In this document: one piece after another, positions 8,053 through 16,187 of the stretch
How the letters are laid out: each line of letters opens with the position of its first letter
Position numbering within the stretch: the first letter of the stretch is position 1
Translations under genes and position numbers: made by a program
Notes under the pieces: generated by a model
Databases searched by the model: none
The model's input: only the letters and a program-made list of their open reading frames with translations
Told to the model about the DNA's origin: nothing
NCBI GenBank assembly: GCA_002391225.1
Contig: DGRV01000074.1
Location: forward strand, 1 to 32,512
Direction: 5' to 3'
Origin: Christensenella sp. UBA4379
GTDB taxonomy: Bacteria; Bacillota; Clostridia; Christensenellales; Aristaeellaceae
DNA length: 32,512 nt

Positions 8053-8165
8053 CCAAAAAACTGCTCTAACTGCTCTACATTGATAAAAATGCCTGATATA
8101 ACAGGCATATTCGTAGAGCGGTTTTTCTTTGAAAACTGCACTGAAACTGCTCTGAACTGCACTGG
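8053..8165 (-). repeat. iteron-like, origin-like repeat block (copy B, inverted and degenerate)
   Basis: On the minus strand this aligns along its whole length with 5295-5416: GAGCAGTT/GTGCAGTT repeats, a hairpin (partly decayed), the palindromic core CCTGTTATATCAGG in place of CTGATATATCAG, and the final paired repeats TAGAGCAGTTAGAGCAGTT with a T-run. No helicase gene is next to this copy. Confidence 0.65.
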
Positions 8166-8171
8166 AAGCGG

Positions 8172-8262
8172 TTTTCCGGGCCCTCAGAACCCCGCGCCGC
8201 GCATGTCGCTGCTGCGGATTTCACTGAAGGGGGCATCGCCCCCTTCAAAACCCCCGAGAGAA
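8172..8262. repeat. partial MITE or hairpin-module relic
   Basis: TTTTCCGGGCCCTCAGAACC matches the end of the hairpin module, and the following CTGCGGATT plus a GAAGGGGGC / GCCCCCTTC palindrome (8226-8246) resembles the interior of the mobile element at 16188-16638. No terminal inverted repeat or target duplication is seen, so it is a fragment. Confidence 0.5.
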
Positions 8263-8301
8263 TGTTGTGCTTTTTGAAGCGCAACAAACTGATCGGGCGA
8301 T

Positions 8302-8330
8302 TTGACAAACCCCCTCCCAGCCAGTACAAT
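8302..8330 (+). promoter_or_regulatory. sigma-A-type promoter for the RNase Z gene
   Basis: TTGACA (8302-8307), a 17-bp spacer and TACAAT (8325-8330), about 80 bp before the start codon. Confidence 0.7.
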
Positions 8331-8412
8331 GAAACGGACTGCCGGGGCGGGGGATTCTTTTTGGCTTTTTTGATATGTATGCCCCGCTCCGCTTGTGGGG
8401 GTAGGAGCTTGG

Positions 8413-9342
8413 ATGATTGACTTTACGCTGCTGGGGACGGCGGCTTTGCTGCCTTTGCCGGAACGGGCGCTGACGGCTGGGTTTTTGCGGTATCAGGGGG
8501 TCAGCGTCCTGCTGGACTGCGGAGAGGGAACTCAGACCGCGGCCCGGCGGGCGGGGGTCAATGGGATCGGGGTAGACGTGATCGCCCTGACCCATTATCA
8601 CGGGGACCACATCTTCGGCCTGCCGGGGCTGCTGCAGACCATGCTGTCCATGGGGCGGACGGAACCGCTGTGGATCCTGGGGCCGGAGGGGCTTGAGCGG
8701 GAGCTGCGGCCCATCCTGACCCTGGCCGGGCCCCTGCCCTTTGAGGTGAACCTCCGGGAAATGGGGAAGGGGGAAGGGCTCTCTTTGGACCAGCTGCACC
8801 CCCTCTGGCCTTCGGAGGCGAGGCTCACGGCGATCCCCACCCGGCACCGGGTGCCCAGTAGGGCGTATGTGTTTTCCGTCCGCCGGGCGGGCCGCTTCCT
8901 GCCGGAGAAGGCGGAAGCCCTGGGCCTGCCCAAGCCCCTGTGGGGGCGGCTTCAAAAGGGGGACCGGGTCCTGCTGGACGGCCGGGAGATCCTGCCCGAA
9001 GATGTCACCGGCCCGGAGCGCCGGGGGCTCAAGCTGGTCTTCACAGGGGACACCTCCCCCTGCCCGGCCCTGACGGAAGGGGCGGAGGACGCCGACCTCC
9101 TGGTGTCCGAGGCCACCTACGGGGACGACCAGGACGAGGGCCTGGCCCGGGAGCGGGGCCACATGACCTTCGCCCAGGCTGGCCGCCTGGCCCGGGACGC
9201 CGGGGTCAGAAGGCTGTGGCTCTGCCACTTTTCCCAGAAGCTGAAGGACCCGGAGGACTATCTCCCCGCCGCCCAGGCGTATTTCCCGGACGCCCTCTGC
9301 GGGACGGACGGGATGAGCATCAGCCTGAGGTACGAGGATTAA
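8413..9342 (+). CDS. rnz: ribonuclease Z (tRNA 3' processing endonuclease)
   Basis: This metallo-beta-lactamase-fold enzyme removes 3' trailers from tRNA precursors in the cytoplasm. The 309-residue product starts with LLGTAALLPLPER and LLDCGEGTQ, the N-terminal signature of RNase Z. The zinc motif HYHGDH follows at 61-66, then TRHRVPSRAYVF, a second metal aspartate in FTGDTSP and a late histidine in LCHFSQ. The exosite region is the short bacterial form. The ATG at 8413 is chosen over an upstream GTG because TAGGAG sits 6 nt before it and the family motif begins at once. It is monocistronic, with a promoter at 8302-8330 and a convergent hairpin at 9373-9397. Confidence 0.9.
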   Translation: MIDFTLLGTAALLPLPERALTAGFLRYQGVSVLLDCGEGTQTAARRAGVNGIGVDVIALTHYHGDHIFGLPGLLQTMLSMGRTEPLWILGPEGLERELRPILTLAGPLPFEVNLREMGKGEGLSLDQLHPLWPSEARLTAIPTRHRVPSRAYVFSVRRAGRFLPEKAEALGLPKPLWGRLQKGDRVLLDGREILPEDVTGPERRGLKLVFTGDTSPCPALTEGAEDADLLVSEATYGDDQDEGLARERGHMTFAQAGRLARDAGVRRLWLCHFSQKLKDPEDYLPAAQAYFPDALCGTDGMSISLRYED

Positions 9343-9372
9343 ATGAACAGATCGGATGACCAAAGAAACAGA

Positions 9373-9397
9373 GCGCGCGGCCATGGTTGCCGCGCGC
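9373..9397. terminator. bidirectional hairpin between convergent genes
   Basis: GCGCGCGGC and GCCGCGCGC arms form a 9-bp perfect stem between the RNase Z gene and the convergent MazG-like gene. The T-tract is weak on both strands. Confidence 0.5.
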
Positions 9398-9417
9398 CCA
9401 TTTGTCTTCCCGGTCCC

Positions 9418-9744
9418 TTACCACCGGGTCAGGTTTCTTTCAAACTTTTTCCGGTAGGCCTGTTTCAGTTCCTCCGGGCTGATCCCGTAGCAGAGCAGGA
9501 CGTCGTTATAGTACATCAGCACGTCCGCCAGCTCCTCCACCAGGGCCGGCCGGAGGGATGGGTCGGAGGAGGCCTTCGTTCCGCCGTTCTTTTTGACGAT
9601 GTCGGCGGCCTCGCCGATCTCCCCGATCATCCAGAGCAGCTTGTTTTTCCCGGTTTCCGGGCCGATGGGCTCCCATTTGTCTTTGTATTTCTCCTGCAGG
9701 GCTTTCTGCATCTCCTGCATTTCAAGGATGCTGAAATCGTCCAT
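9418..9744 (-). CDS. MazG-like nucleotide pyrophosphohydrolase
   Basis: The 108-residue all-alpha protein probably hydrolyses a nucleoside triphosphate to the monophosphate and pyrophosphate in the cytoplasm (house-cleaning role). The metal-binding signature is spread over WMIGEIGEAADIVKK and, after a loop, LVEELADVLMYYNDVL, giving the EXXE...EXXD acidic residues of the MazG/dUTPase-like family. The ATG at 9744 lies 4 nt after the fucosidase stop. The ribosome binding site is weak, so it is probably translated by coupling to that gene. Substrate cannot be told from sequence. Confidence 0.82.
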   Translation of the reverse strand: MDDFSILEMQEMQKALQEKYKDKWEPIGPETGKNKLLWMIGEIGEAADIVKKNGGTKASSDPSLRPALVEELADVLMYYNDVLLCYGISPEELKQAYRKKFERNLTRW

Positions 9745-9748
9745 CGTC

Positions 9749-11239
9749 TTATTCCAGCGTGATCCGGAAGGCCACCGGGTCCCCATCCGTCCGGGCGGGG
9801 CCGGTCAGATGGAGGGCTTCGCCGTCCCGGGTCCAGGAGATTTCGGAGCCGTCCTCCACCAGGTGGACGTTATGAATGATGCCGCTGAACTCCGCCGGGG
9901 TGGGCTCTTCCTTGAGGGCCAGGGTGCGGATGCCGTAGCGGCCGTCCGCCGCGGGGTGCAGGGCGATGGCGTAGAGCTGATCGCCCTTCTGGGTGAAGCG
10001 GAAGTCCTTTGACGTAAATTCCTTCTTGATGCCGTCGGTAAAGAAGCCCTCCTTGACCTCCGTCGGCCCTTCGCCGCAGATCCGCCAGGGCCGGGTGCCG
10101 TAAATGGCCTCCCCGTTTTTATGAAGCCAGGTTCCGATGTGGGTCAGGATCGCGGTGTCCTCCGGGCTGATGGTGCCGTCCGCCTTGGGGCCGACGTTCA
10201 GAAGGAGGTTGCCGTTCTTGGAAACGATGTCCACCAGGTCCTGCAGCAGGGAAGCGGGATCGCGGTACACGTTCTGCTCCGTATGGCACCAGGAGTTCAG
10301 GGCGCAGGCCGTATCCGTCTGCCAGGCGTAGGGCTTGGCGGCGGCGAACTGGCCGCGCTCGATGTCCGGCAGGGCGGAGCCGAACATGAAGGAATCGTGC
10401 TTGTAGGCGATGACCGGTTCGTAGCCCCGCTGGGCCGCCAGGTTGTAGTAATAGGCGGCGAGCTTTTTGATGTAGGGCCGGAAGGCCTTGTGGATGATCC
10501 ACCAGTCGAAGTAGAGGATCTTGGGGTCAAAGCGGTCGACGATCTCCGCCGTGCGGACCAGCCAGTCGTTTAGGTATTCTTCCGTCGGGAAGGGCTCGGA
10601 CGTGGGGTCCTGCATGGCCGGCTCGGGCATGGCGGGCCAGTAGAAATCCCCCCGCTGCATGGGGTCTTTGATGTCGCTGTCAAAATCCTTCCCGTGGCCC
10701 ATGAACCACCAGTGCTCCGCCCGATGGGACGAGGCCCCGTTGATCAGGCCGAAATCGTTCACTTTCTGGGAAAGATCCCCCACTATATCCCTCTTGGGAC
10801 CCATTTCATAGGCGTTCCAGTGGGAAATGCCGCTTTTGTACATCTGGAAGCCGTCGTGATGCTCGGCCACCGGCACCACGTATCTGGCCCCCGCCGCTTG
10901 GAACAGCTCCGCCCAGGCCGCTGGGTCAAAGCGCTCGGCCTTGAACAGGGGGATAAAGTCCTTGTAGCCGAAATCCTTCTGCGGGCCGTAGGTCTGGACG
11001 TGGTGGTTGAACTGGTCCATGCCCTGGATGTACATGTTGCGGGAGTACCACTCGTTGGCGTATGCGGGCACGCTGTACAGCCCCCAGTGCAGGAAGATGC
11101 CGAACTTCGCGTCCCGGAACCACTGGGGCGCCTCCCAGCGGCACAGAGAATCCCAGTCGTCCGTATAGGGGCCCTGGGCGATCACGCGGTCGATCTCCGC
11201 GAGCCTGGCCTGCAGATCCAGATTGGTAATGTCTCTCAT
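9749..11239 (-). CDS. alpha-L-fucosidase (GH29), cytoplasmic
   Basis: It is expected to release L-fucose from small fucosylated sugars by a retaining mechanism. GH29 hallmarks are KFGIFLHWGLYSVPAY near residues 45-60, EWYSRNMY, AEHHDGFQMY near 126-134, and GNLLLNVGPKADG toward the C-terminus. The aspartate in ILYFDWW (about residue 245) sits where the catalytic nucleophile is found. The C-terminal roughly 120 residues look like the family's beta-sandwich. There is no signal peptide, so substrate must be imported. The ATG at 11239 is chosen because the family match begins there; only a weak purine-rich site precedes it. The MazG-like gene follows 4 nt behind. The PadR gene is divergent, so shared control is possible but unproven. 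Confidence 0.88.
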   Translation of the reverse strand: MRDITNLDLQARLAEIDRVIAQGPYTDDWDSLCRWEAPQWFRDAKFGIFLHWGLYSVPAYANEWYSRNMYIQGMDQFNHHVQTYGPQKDFGYKDFIPLFKAERFDPAAWAELFQAAGARYVVPVAEHHDGFQMYKSGISHWNAYEMGPKRDIVGDLSQKVNDFGLINGASSHRAEHWWFMGHGKDFDSDIKDPMQRGDFYWPAMPEPAMQDPTSEPFPTEEYLNDWLVRTAEIVDRFDPKILYFDWWIIHKAFRPYIKKLAAYYYNLAAQRGYEPVIAYKHDSFMFGSALPDIERGQFAAAKPYAWQTDTACALNSWCHTEQNVYRDPASLLQDLVDIVSKNGNLLLNVGPKADGTISPEDTAILTHIGTWLHKNGEAIYGTRPWRICGEGPTEVKEGFFTDGIKKEFTSKDFRFTQKGDQLYAIALHPAADGRYGIRTLALKEEPTPAEFSGIIHNVHLVEDGSEISWTRDGEALHLTGPARTDGDPVAFRITLE

Positions 11240-11276
11240 TCTAAAGTTTACCCGCCTTTCCCAAATATATGATCCG

Positions 11277-11305
11277 ATTTTATCATCTTTTTGGGGCGTA
11301 CGCAA
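11277..11305 (-). promoter_or_regulatory. promoter of the fucosidase operon
   Basis: On the minus strand TTGCGT (11305-11300), a 17-bp spacer and TAAAAT (11282-11277) lie about 40 bp before the start codon. Confidence 0.55.
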
Positions 11306-11327
11306 CGAGAAAAAGAACCTGGGAAAC

Positions 11328-11362
11328 AGGTAGGAGGTAGGAAGTAGGAGGGAGGAGGTGGA
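11328..11362. repeat. GTAGGAG-type short tandem repeat
   Basis: About five imperfect copies of GTAGGAG/GGAGGAG lie between the divergent fucosidase and PadR promoters. The same unit recurs right after the stop codon at 13001 and, in reverse, at the end of the glycosyltransferase gene at 16766. Confidence 0.65.
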
Positions 11363-11412
11363 TCGTCCAGCGTGAAAAGCGGGGAGGGTCTTTGGTTTTT
11401 TTATTATATACC

Positions 11413-11441
11413 TTGACAGGCGAGGTAACATGATCTATAAT
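11413..11441 (+). promoter_or_regulatory. consensus promoter of the PadR operon
   Basis: Perfect TTGACA (11413-11418), 17 bp, perfect TATAAT (11436-11441). PadR genes are commonly self-repressed; an operator was not identified. Confidence 0.8.
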
Positions 11442-11490
11442 GTATCTCGCAAACAATCTCAGGCGAATCAGAACGAAAGGAGCGTGCGTC

Positions 11491-11838
11491 ATGGGGCTGT
11501 CAGCGGATTTGCTGCGGGGGTACACGGACACCATCATCCTGAGCCACCTGCGGGCCGGGCCCAGCTACGGCTACCGGATCAACAAGAGCATCAGCGAGAC
11601 GTCCGCCGGGGCCTTTGAGCTCAAGGAGGCCACGCTGTACTCCGCCTTCCGGCGGCTGGAGGGCAGCGGGCTGATCCGTTCCTTCTGGGGGGACGAACAG
11701 ACCGGCGCGCGCAGGCGCTATTACGCCCTGACCCCGCTGGGGGAGGAAAAACTTAAGGCTGATCTGGCCAACTGGGACGCGACCAGGAAGCTGATCGATC
11801 AGCTGCTTCGACAAGCGCCCGGGAACACCGGAGCATAA
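11491..11838 (+). CDS. PadR-family transcriptional regulator
   Basis: This 115-residue winged-helix DNA-binding protein probably represses its own operon. It has the PadR layout: LLRGYTDTIILSHLRAG, then SYGYRINKSI, the recognition region ELKEATLYSAFRRLEGSGLI, a wing ending in RRRYYALTPLGEEKL, and a short dimerisation helix. The ATG at 11491 has AAAGGAG 8 nt upstream; a longer start at 11440 overlaps the -10 box and is rejected. The DUF4097 gene follows after 14 bp, a pairing often seen in Firmicutes, where the regulator controls its neighbour. Confidence 0.88.
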   Translation: MGLSADLLRGYTDTIILSHLRAGPSYGYRINKSISETSAGAFELKEATLYSAFRRLEGSGLIRSFWGDEQTGARRRYYALTPLGEEKLKADLANWDATRKLIDQLLRQAPGNTGA

Positions 11839-11852
11839 GGGAGGAAAAACGT

Positions 11853-13001
11853 ATGAACGAAACCGTACGCGGCATGGTGGAAAAGCTGTTTGAAAACACC
11901 GTGATGAACGAAGAGACCCAGGCCCTGATGGACGAGGTAATGAACAACTGCCAGGAGCGCTGGGCGGACCTGACGGAAAAGGGCCTGCCGGAGGAAGAGG
12001 TCCTGGCGGCGGTGTCCGAGAGCCTGAAGGGGATGGAGGAAATCGTTTCCGCCTATCCGAAAAAAGAAGAGCACAAGAGCGTCAGCGTGCCGGACAACGA
12101 CCTGCCGGAGGGGACGCTTTCCTTTGAGCCCGCCGCGGTGGGCCGTCTGGTGGCCCGGCTGACGGACGCCGCCGTGGAGGTCTTCCAGGGCGAAGGGCCC
12201 TGCATTACCGTGGAACTGACCCACGGACCGGACACCAGCCTTCGGGCCGAGATGGACGGGGACGTCCTCCGCATCACCCAGCGCCGGATCCCGGGCGGCG
12301 GGCAGACCGAGCAGGCGGCCAAGCCCCGGGCCCCCTGGGACATCGCCGGCAGCATCAACGACGCCATCCGCCAGCTGACCCAGGCGGTCCAGCGCTTCGG
12401 GGTGAACGTCAGCGGGGAGACCAACCACGTCCGCATCTGCGTGCCGGGAAACTGCCGGATCGTGGCGGACATCCAGAGCCTGAGCGGGGACATCCGCTGG
12501 GACGGGGCGGCGGCGGCCCACCTGCTGCTGGACACCACCAGCGGCGATTTGGACGCCTTTGCCCAGATGGACCCGCCGGCCGGCGTGGCCCAGTTCAAGA
12601 GCGCCAGCGGCGACATCCGCGCCGACCTGGACGCCGAGGACCTGACCATGCAGTCCATGAGCGGGGACATCCACTGGGCCGGCAAGGCCGAGCGGCTGAC
12701 CGTGACCTCCATCAGCGGGGACCTGAATATGAAGGGCAGCTTCAGGGAGTGCAGGCTCAAATCCGTCAGCGGGGACGTGGAAGTGTCCGCCGACGCCCTG
12801 ACCTCCGAGATCCGCGCCATCAGCACCAGCGGGGACGTGGTGGTGAGCCTGCCCCCCGCCGTCACCTCCGCCAAAGCCGCCCTGCGCACCGTCAGCGGCG
12901 ACACCCACGTCAACAACCTCCTTCTTACGGACAACGCCCAGCTCTTTATACAGGCGGATTCCGTCAGTGGAGACATTACAGTTACTCGGCACAAGATGTA
13001 A
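11853..13001 (+). CDS. DUF4097-type beta-strand-repeat protein
   Basis: The function of this family is unknown; members sit behind PadR regulators and are thought to act at the cell envelope, though this one has no signal peptide or membrane segment. The first 75 residues are helical and acidic, like the short DUF1700-type domain that is often a separate gene. From about residue 190 the chain is a run of beta strands marked by a recurring SGD tripeptide (SGDI, SGDL, SGDV, SGDT; nine copies, plus one SGE variant near residue 188). The ATG at 11853 follows GGGAGG at 7 nt. The last codons run straight into a GTAGGAG tandem repeat. Cytoplasmic location is inferred only from the lack of export signals. 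Confidence 0.8.
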   Translation: MNETVRGMVEKLFENTVMNEETQALMDEVMNNCQERWADLTEKGLPEEEVLAAVSESLKGMEEIVSAYPKKEEHKSVSVPDNDLPEGTLSFEPAAVGRLVARLTDAAVEVFQGEGPCITVELTHGPDTSLRAEMDGDVLRITQRRIPGGGQTEQAAKPRAPWDIAGSINDAIRQLTQAVQRFGVNVSGETNHVRICVPGNCRIVADIQSLSGDIRWDGAAAAHLLLDTTSGDLDAFAQMDPPAGVAQFKSASGDIRADLDAEDLTMQSMSGDIHWAGKAERLTVTSISGDLNMKGSFRECRLKSVSGDVEVSADALTSEIRAISTSGDVVVSLPPAVTSAKAALRTVSGDTHVNNLLLTDNAQLFIQADSVSGDITVTRHKM

Positions 13002-13165
13002 GGTAGGAGGTAGGAGGGAGTAGGTAGGAGGTTTATGGTCAAGAGTGAAGAGTGGAGAGTGGAGAGTTAGGAGTTAGGAGTGAGGAGTTAATAGTGGTGA
13101 ATAGGGTATGCTTCATGTATCATTCACAACACTCCTTCAGAACTCAGAACTTGGAACTCGTTCAT
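12999..13165. repeat. short tandem repeats after the DUF4097 gene
   Basis: GTAGGAG units (13002-13032) directly after the stop are followed by GAGAGTG and GTTAGGA units (13041-13095) and then looser AGAACTC/GGAACTC units. Non-coding; similar units recur at 16075-16125 and 16700-16797. Confidence 0.65.
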
Positions 13166-13174
13166 AGGATATTT

Positions 13175-13479
13175 GTAACTATTCAGTCCCCTGGGATCGA
13201 AAGGCGTTTGTCATTTGACGGTGGGGGTGATCAGGGGGATTCATCCCCCTGATGGTAATCCGCAGCGGCGGCATGTACGCCGCGAGGAGCATTTTTGCGG
13301 AGCAGAATATGTCTTGGGAAGTGAAGACACCTTCCCTTCTGCGGGAGCAAAAATGCGTTCCTTGCGGATTTGCCGCCCGGGAGCCCTGAAAGGGCGAGAG
13401 GCAAATCCGTAGGGGAAAGCGTGGGAAGGGGACAGAGTCCCCGTCCCAGTAACTGTTCAGTCGATGACTGAACAGTTAC
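13175..13479. mobile_element. MITE-like element, copy 1 (305 bp, intact, 8-bp target duplication)
   Basis: The left end reads GTAACTATTCAGTC (13175-13188); the right end is its inverted repeat GACTGAACAGTTAC (13466-13479) with one mismatch. The flanks are identical: GGATATTT at 13167-13174 and at 13480-13487. The right end is itself a 31-bp palindrome (13449-13479, two 14-bp arms with a GAT loop). The interior carries no gene but several hairpins, among them CAGGGGGA / TCCCCCTG and GGGGACAGAGTCCCC. GTAA-starting ends with 8-bp duplications fit mobilisation by an IS66-family transposase (inference). The element ends a few bases before the -35 box of the reductase gene. Confidence 0.85.
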
Positions 13480-13490
13480 GGATATTTATA

Positions 13491-13519
13491 TTGTTTTTTT
13501 ACTGTTTTTTTGCTATAAT
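13491..13519 (+). promoter_or_regulatory. promoter of the FMN/FAD reductase gene
   Basis: TTGTTT (13491-13496), 17 bp, TATAAT (13514-13519). The mobile element's target duplication ends 3 bp before the -35 box. Confidence 0.65.
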
Positions 13520-13577
13520 CAATCTGTCAGCGCCGCCCGCGGCGCAGTCACCATATTTTCTTAAAGGAGGAGCGCTT

Positions 13578-16067
13578 ATGAAAAAGTTTGCCGCTCTGTT
13601 CTTGTGCGTGTGCGTAGGTCTGTCCTGCGCCGCCGTCTCCATAGGGGAAGCCCAGTTCACCCCCGGCACCTACACCGCCCAGGGAACCGGTTATGCCGGC
13701 CCCGGCAGCGTCACCGTCACCCTGACCGTGGATGAAAACGCCATCACCGCGGCCGAAATCACCGGCGAGCTGGAAATGCCCTTCGGCGTGCCCAACTATC
13801 CCGCCTTTCAGGAAGCCCTGATCGGCCGCGCCGACGCTGAGATCGACACTGTCGCCGGCGCCACCATGACCTCCGCAGGCGTCAAGGAAGCCGCTGAAAA
13901 GGCGCTGGCCCAGGCCCGCGGCGAACAGAAGGAAGAGGGCGCCGCTCTGGCCTTCACCCCCGGCACCTACGAAGTGTCCGCCGCCGGCTACAACGGCGAA
14001 AGCACCTTCGCCGTGACCTTCTCTGACACCGCGCTGACCAATGTCGAAGTGGTCAAGTCCACCGAGACCGCCCACGTGGGCGACATCGCCTTCGCTCCCA
14101 TGATCGCGGACATGATCGCCGCCAACGGCTCCGGCGTGGACGGCGTTTCCGGCGCCACCTTCTCTTCCCGCGCCCTGCGCACCGCGGTCAACGCCGCCGC
14201 CGAGCAGGCGGGCTGCACCAACCTGGACGCCTTCAAGGAAGCGACCGTCAAGCACGAGCCCCAGGCGGACATCGAGCTGACCTATGACGTCGTGATCGTG
14301 GGCGCCGGCGGCGCCGGCATGATGGCCGCCGCCCAGGCCGCGCAGAACGGCAACACCGTGCTTTTGATCGAAAAGGCGGCGGAAATGGGCGGCAACACCC
14401 TCGTTTCCGGCGGCGCCTTCCAGTCCGTGATGCCCTACCTGGTCTGGGATCCCGCCGATCCGGACGCTGAAAGCGGCATCAACCCCATCGACGGCCAGGA
14501 ATACGCGAAGGTCAAGAACGACGCCGGCCGCATCGAGATCCTCAAGGTGATCCTGGGCTGGTCCGAAGAGCCCTTTGACGGGACCCTGGACGCCGACCAT
14601 CCCTTTGTCGCGGGCGAAATCAGCCTGAACGCTCCCCGGGGCGTCCACGCGGAATACCTGCCCACCCTGCAGGCTCTGAAAGCCGAGATCCGGGAATATC
14701 TTAACTGGGCGCAGCCCCAGCTGGACAACGGCGTCAACGAGACCCAGCTGACCCTGTTCTCCACCAAGAACCTGCACATCTTCCAGACCTATTACGGCGG
14801 CCTGCGTCCCAGCGCCGACGGCTCTCAGTGGATCTACGGCCGCTATGACCTGGTCAGCCAGGTGATCGAGGGCGGTCAGGACATCAAGCCCTGGCTGTGC
14901 GCGCAGGGCTCCCTGTTCGACTTTGCGGGCCAGACGACCCTGATCGGCTGCCTGTGGCAGCGCGAGAACGGCCCCAAGGGCGGCGTCGTGAACGGCGAGA
15001 CCATCACCGATACCAAGTGGGGCTCCTACTTTGCCGTGCCCTACAACACCATCATGAACGCCAACGAAAAGAACCGGATGATGCTCCGCACCACCGCCAA
15101 GGAACTGATCGTCGACAACGGCCGCGTGGTCGGCGTCAAGGCAGAACAGTATGACGGCACCAAGGTCACCGCCTACGGCACCAAGGGCGTCATCCTGGCC
15201 ACCGGCGGCTACGGCGCCAACATCGACCTGGTGCAGGAAAGCAACATCTATTGGGAATCTGACTTCATCGCCGACAACATCGGCACCACCAACCGCAAGG
15301 AGCTCACCGGCGACGGCATCGTCATGGCGCAGGCCGTCGGCGCGGACGTCGAGGGCATGGGCTGGACCCAGATGATGCCCCTGGGCTGGGTTGACAACGG
15401 CAACCTCTCCCGCGGCGCCGGCGAAAACGTCATCTTCATCAATCCCGCCACCGGCAAGCGCTATGTGGACGAGTCCGCGGAGCGCGACGTGCTCTCCCTG
15501 GGCGGCTTCCAGAACGGCATGAGCAAGGAACAGGCCGAAAAGATGGGCCTCAAGTATGTGCCCGGCATCTACATCGAGGTGTCCAACCCCTCCATCCGCA
15601 TCAACGGCACCGAGGAGATCGAAGGCCGCCTCTACTTCCGCACGGTGGAAGAGATCGCCGAAATGATCGGCTGCGACGCGGACACTCTGCGTAAGACCAT
15701 CGAGGACTATGACAAGTACGTCATGGGCCTGACCACCGAAATCGACGTGCCCAAGCTGGCTACCCAGGGCACCATCGGCGACGTCGAAAAGGACGAAAAC
15801 GGCAACTACCTGCCCGACACCTACCACATCGGCACCCTGCGCATGCGTCCCCAGGCGCCTTCCACCCACCACACCATGGGCGGCGTCAAGGTTGACGCGG
15901 CCCGCCGCGTCCTGGACACCAACGGCAACCCGATCCCCGGCCTCTACGCCGCGGGTGAAGTGACCGGCGGCATCCATGCCGGCAACCGTCTGGGCGGCAA
16001 CGCCATCACCGAAATCATCGTCTCCGGCCGCACCGCCGCCCAGACGATCGAAGCGGACAACAAGTGA
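13578..16067 (+). CDS. exported FAD-dependent fumarate-reductase-like enzyme with two FMN-binding domains
   Basis: It probably passes electrons through covalently bound FMN to an FAD active site that reduces an unsaturated carboxylate (fumarate, urocanate or similar) outside the membrane. The 829 residues start with a signal peptide (KKFAALFLCVCVGLSCAA). Two FMN-binding domains follow, each with an ApbE flavinylation motif: VAGATMTS (92-99) and VSGATFSS (190-197). The FAD domain opens with VIVGAGGAGMMAA (239-251) and EKAAEMGGNT and ends with GLYAAGEVTGG and GNRLGGNAITE. STHHTMGG near the C-terminus matches the substrate-binding histidine region of flavocytochrome c. There are no heme CXXCH motifs. 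The ATG at 13578 has AAAGGAGG at 7 nt. It is transcribed alone, with a terminator at 16143-16177, and is flanked by inverted MITE copies. Substrate is unknown. Confidence 0.9.
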   Translation: MKKFAALFLCVCVGLSCAAVSIGEAQFTPGTYTAQGTGYAGPGSVTVTLTVDENAITAAEITGELEMPFGVPNYPAFQEALIGRADAEIDTVAGATMTSAGVKEAAEKALAQARGEQKEEGAALAFTPGTYEVSAAGYNGESTFAVTFSDTALTNVEVVKSTETAHVGDIAFAPMIADMIAANGSGVDGVSGATFSSRALRTAVNAAAEQAGCTNLDAFKEATVKHEPQADIELTYDVVIVGAGGAGMMAAAQAAQNGNTVLLIEKAAEMGGNTLVSGGAFQSVMPYLVWDPADPDAESGINPIDGQEYAKVKNDAGRIEILKVILGWSEEPFDGTLDADHPFVAGEISLNAPRGVHAEYLPTLQALKAEIREYLNWAQPQLDNGVNETQLTLFSTKNLHIFQTYYGGLRPSADGSQWIYGRYDLVSQVIEGGQDIKPWLCAQGSLFDFAGQTTLIGCLWQRENGPKGGVVNGETITDTKWGSYFAVPYNTIMNANEKNRMMLRTTAKELIVDNGRVVGVKAEQYDGTKVTAYGTKGVILATGGYGANIDLVQESNIYWESDFIADNIGTTNRKELTGDGIVMAQAVGADVEGMGWTQMMPLGWVDNGNLSRGAGENVIFINPATGKRYVDESAERDVLSLGGFQNGMSKEQAEKMGLKYVPGIYIEVSNPSIRINGTEEIEGRLYFRTVEEIAEMIGCDADTLRKTIEDYDKYVMGLTTEIDVPKLATQGTIGDVEKDENGNYLPDTYHIGTLRMRPQAPSTHHTMGGVKVDAARRVLDTNGNPIPGLYAAGEVTGGIHAGNRLGGNAITEIIVSGRTAAQTIEADNK

Positions 16068-16074
16068 TTTGGTT

Positions 16075-16125
16075 CTGAGTTCCAAGTTCTAAGCGTTGGA
16101 ACTAAGAACTAAGAACGAAGAACTA
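16075..16125. repeat. GAACTAA-type short tandem repeat
   Basis: Imperfect heptamers (GAACTAA, GAACGAA, GTTCTAA) occupy the space between the reductase stop and its terminator. Confidence 0.55.
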
Positions 16126-16142
16126 TATCCCCTTTCATAGGA

Positions 16143-16177
16143 CAAAGGGCCTCCGCCGCACGCGGGGGCCTCTTTGT
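16143..16177 (+). terminator. terminator of the reductase gene
   Basis: Arms AAAGGGCCTCCGC and GCGGGGGCCTCTTT form a long GC-rich stem with one bulged base; the second arm itself supplies the T-run. Confidence 0.7.
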
Positions 16178-16187
16178 TATGCTGAAC

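Noticed and set aside
13548..16085. An 845-codon open frame on the minus strand opposite the reductase gene
   Set aside because: Shadow of codon bias; the plus strand encodes clear FMN and FAD motifs with a signal peptide and ribosome binding site.
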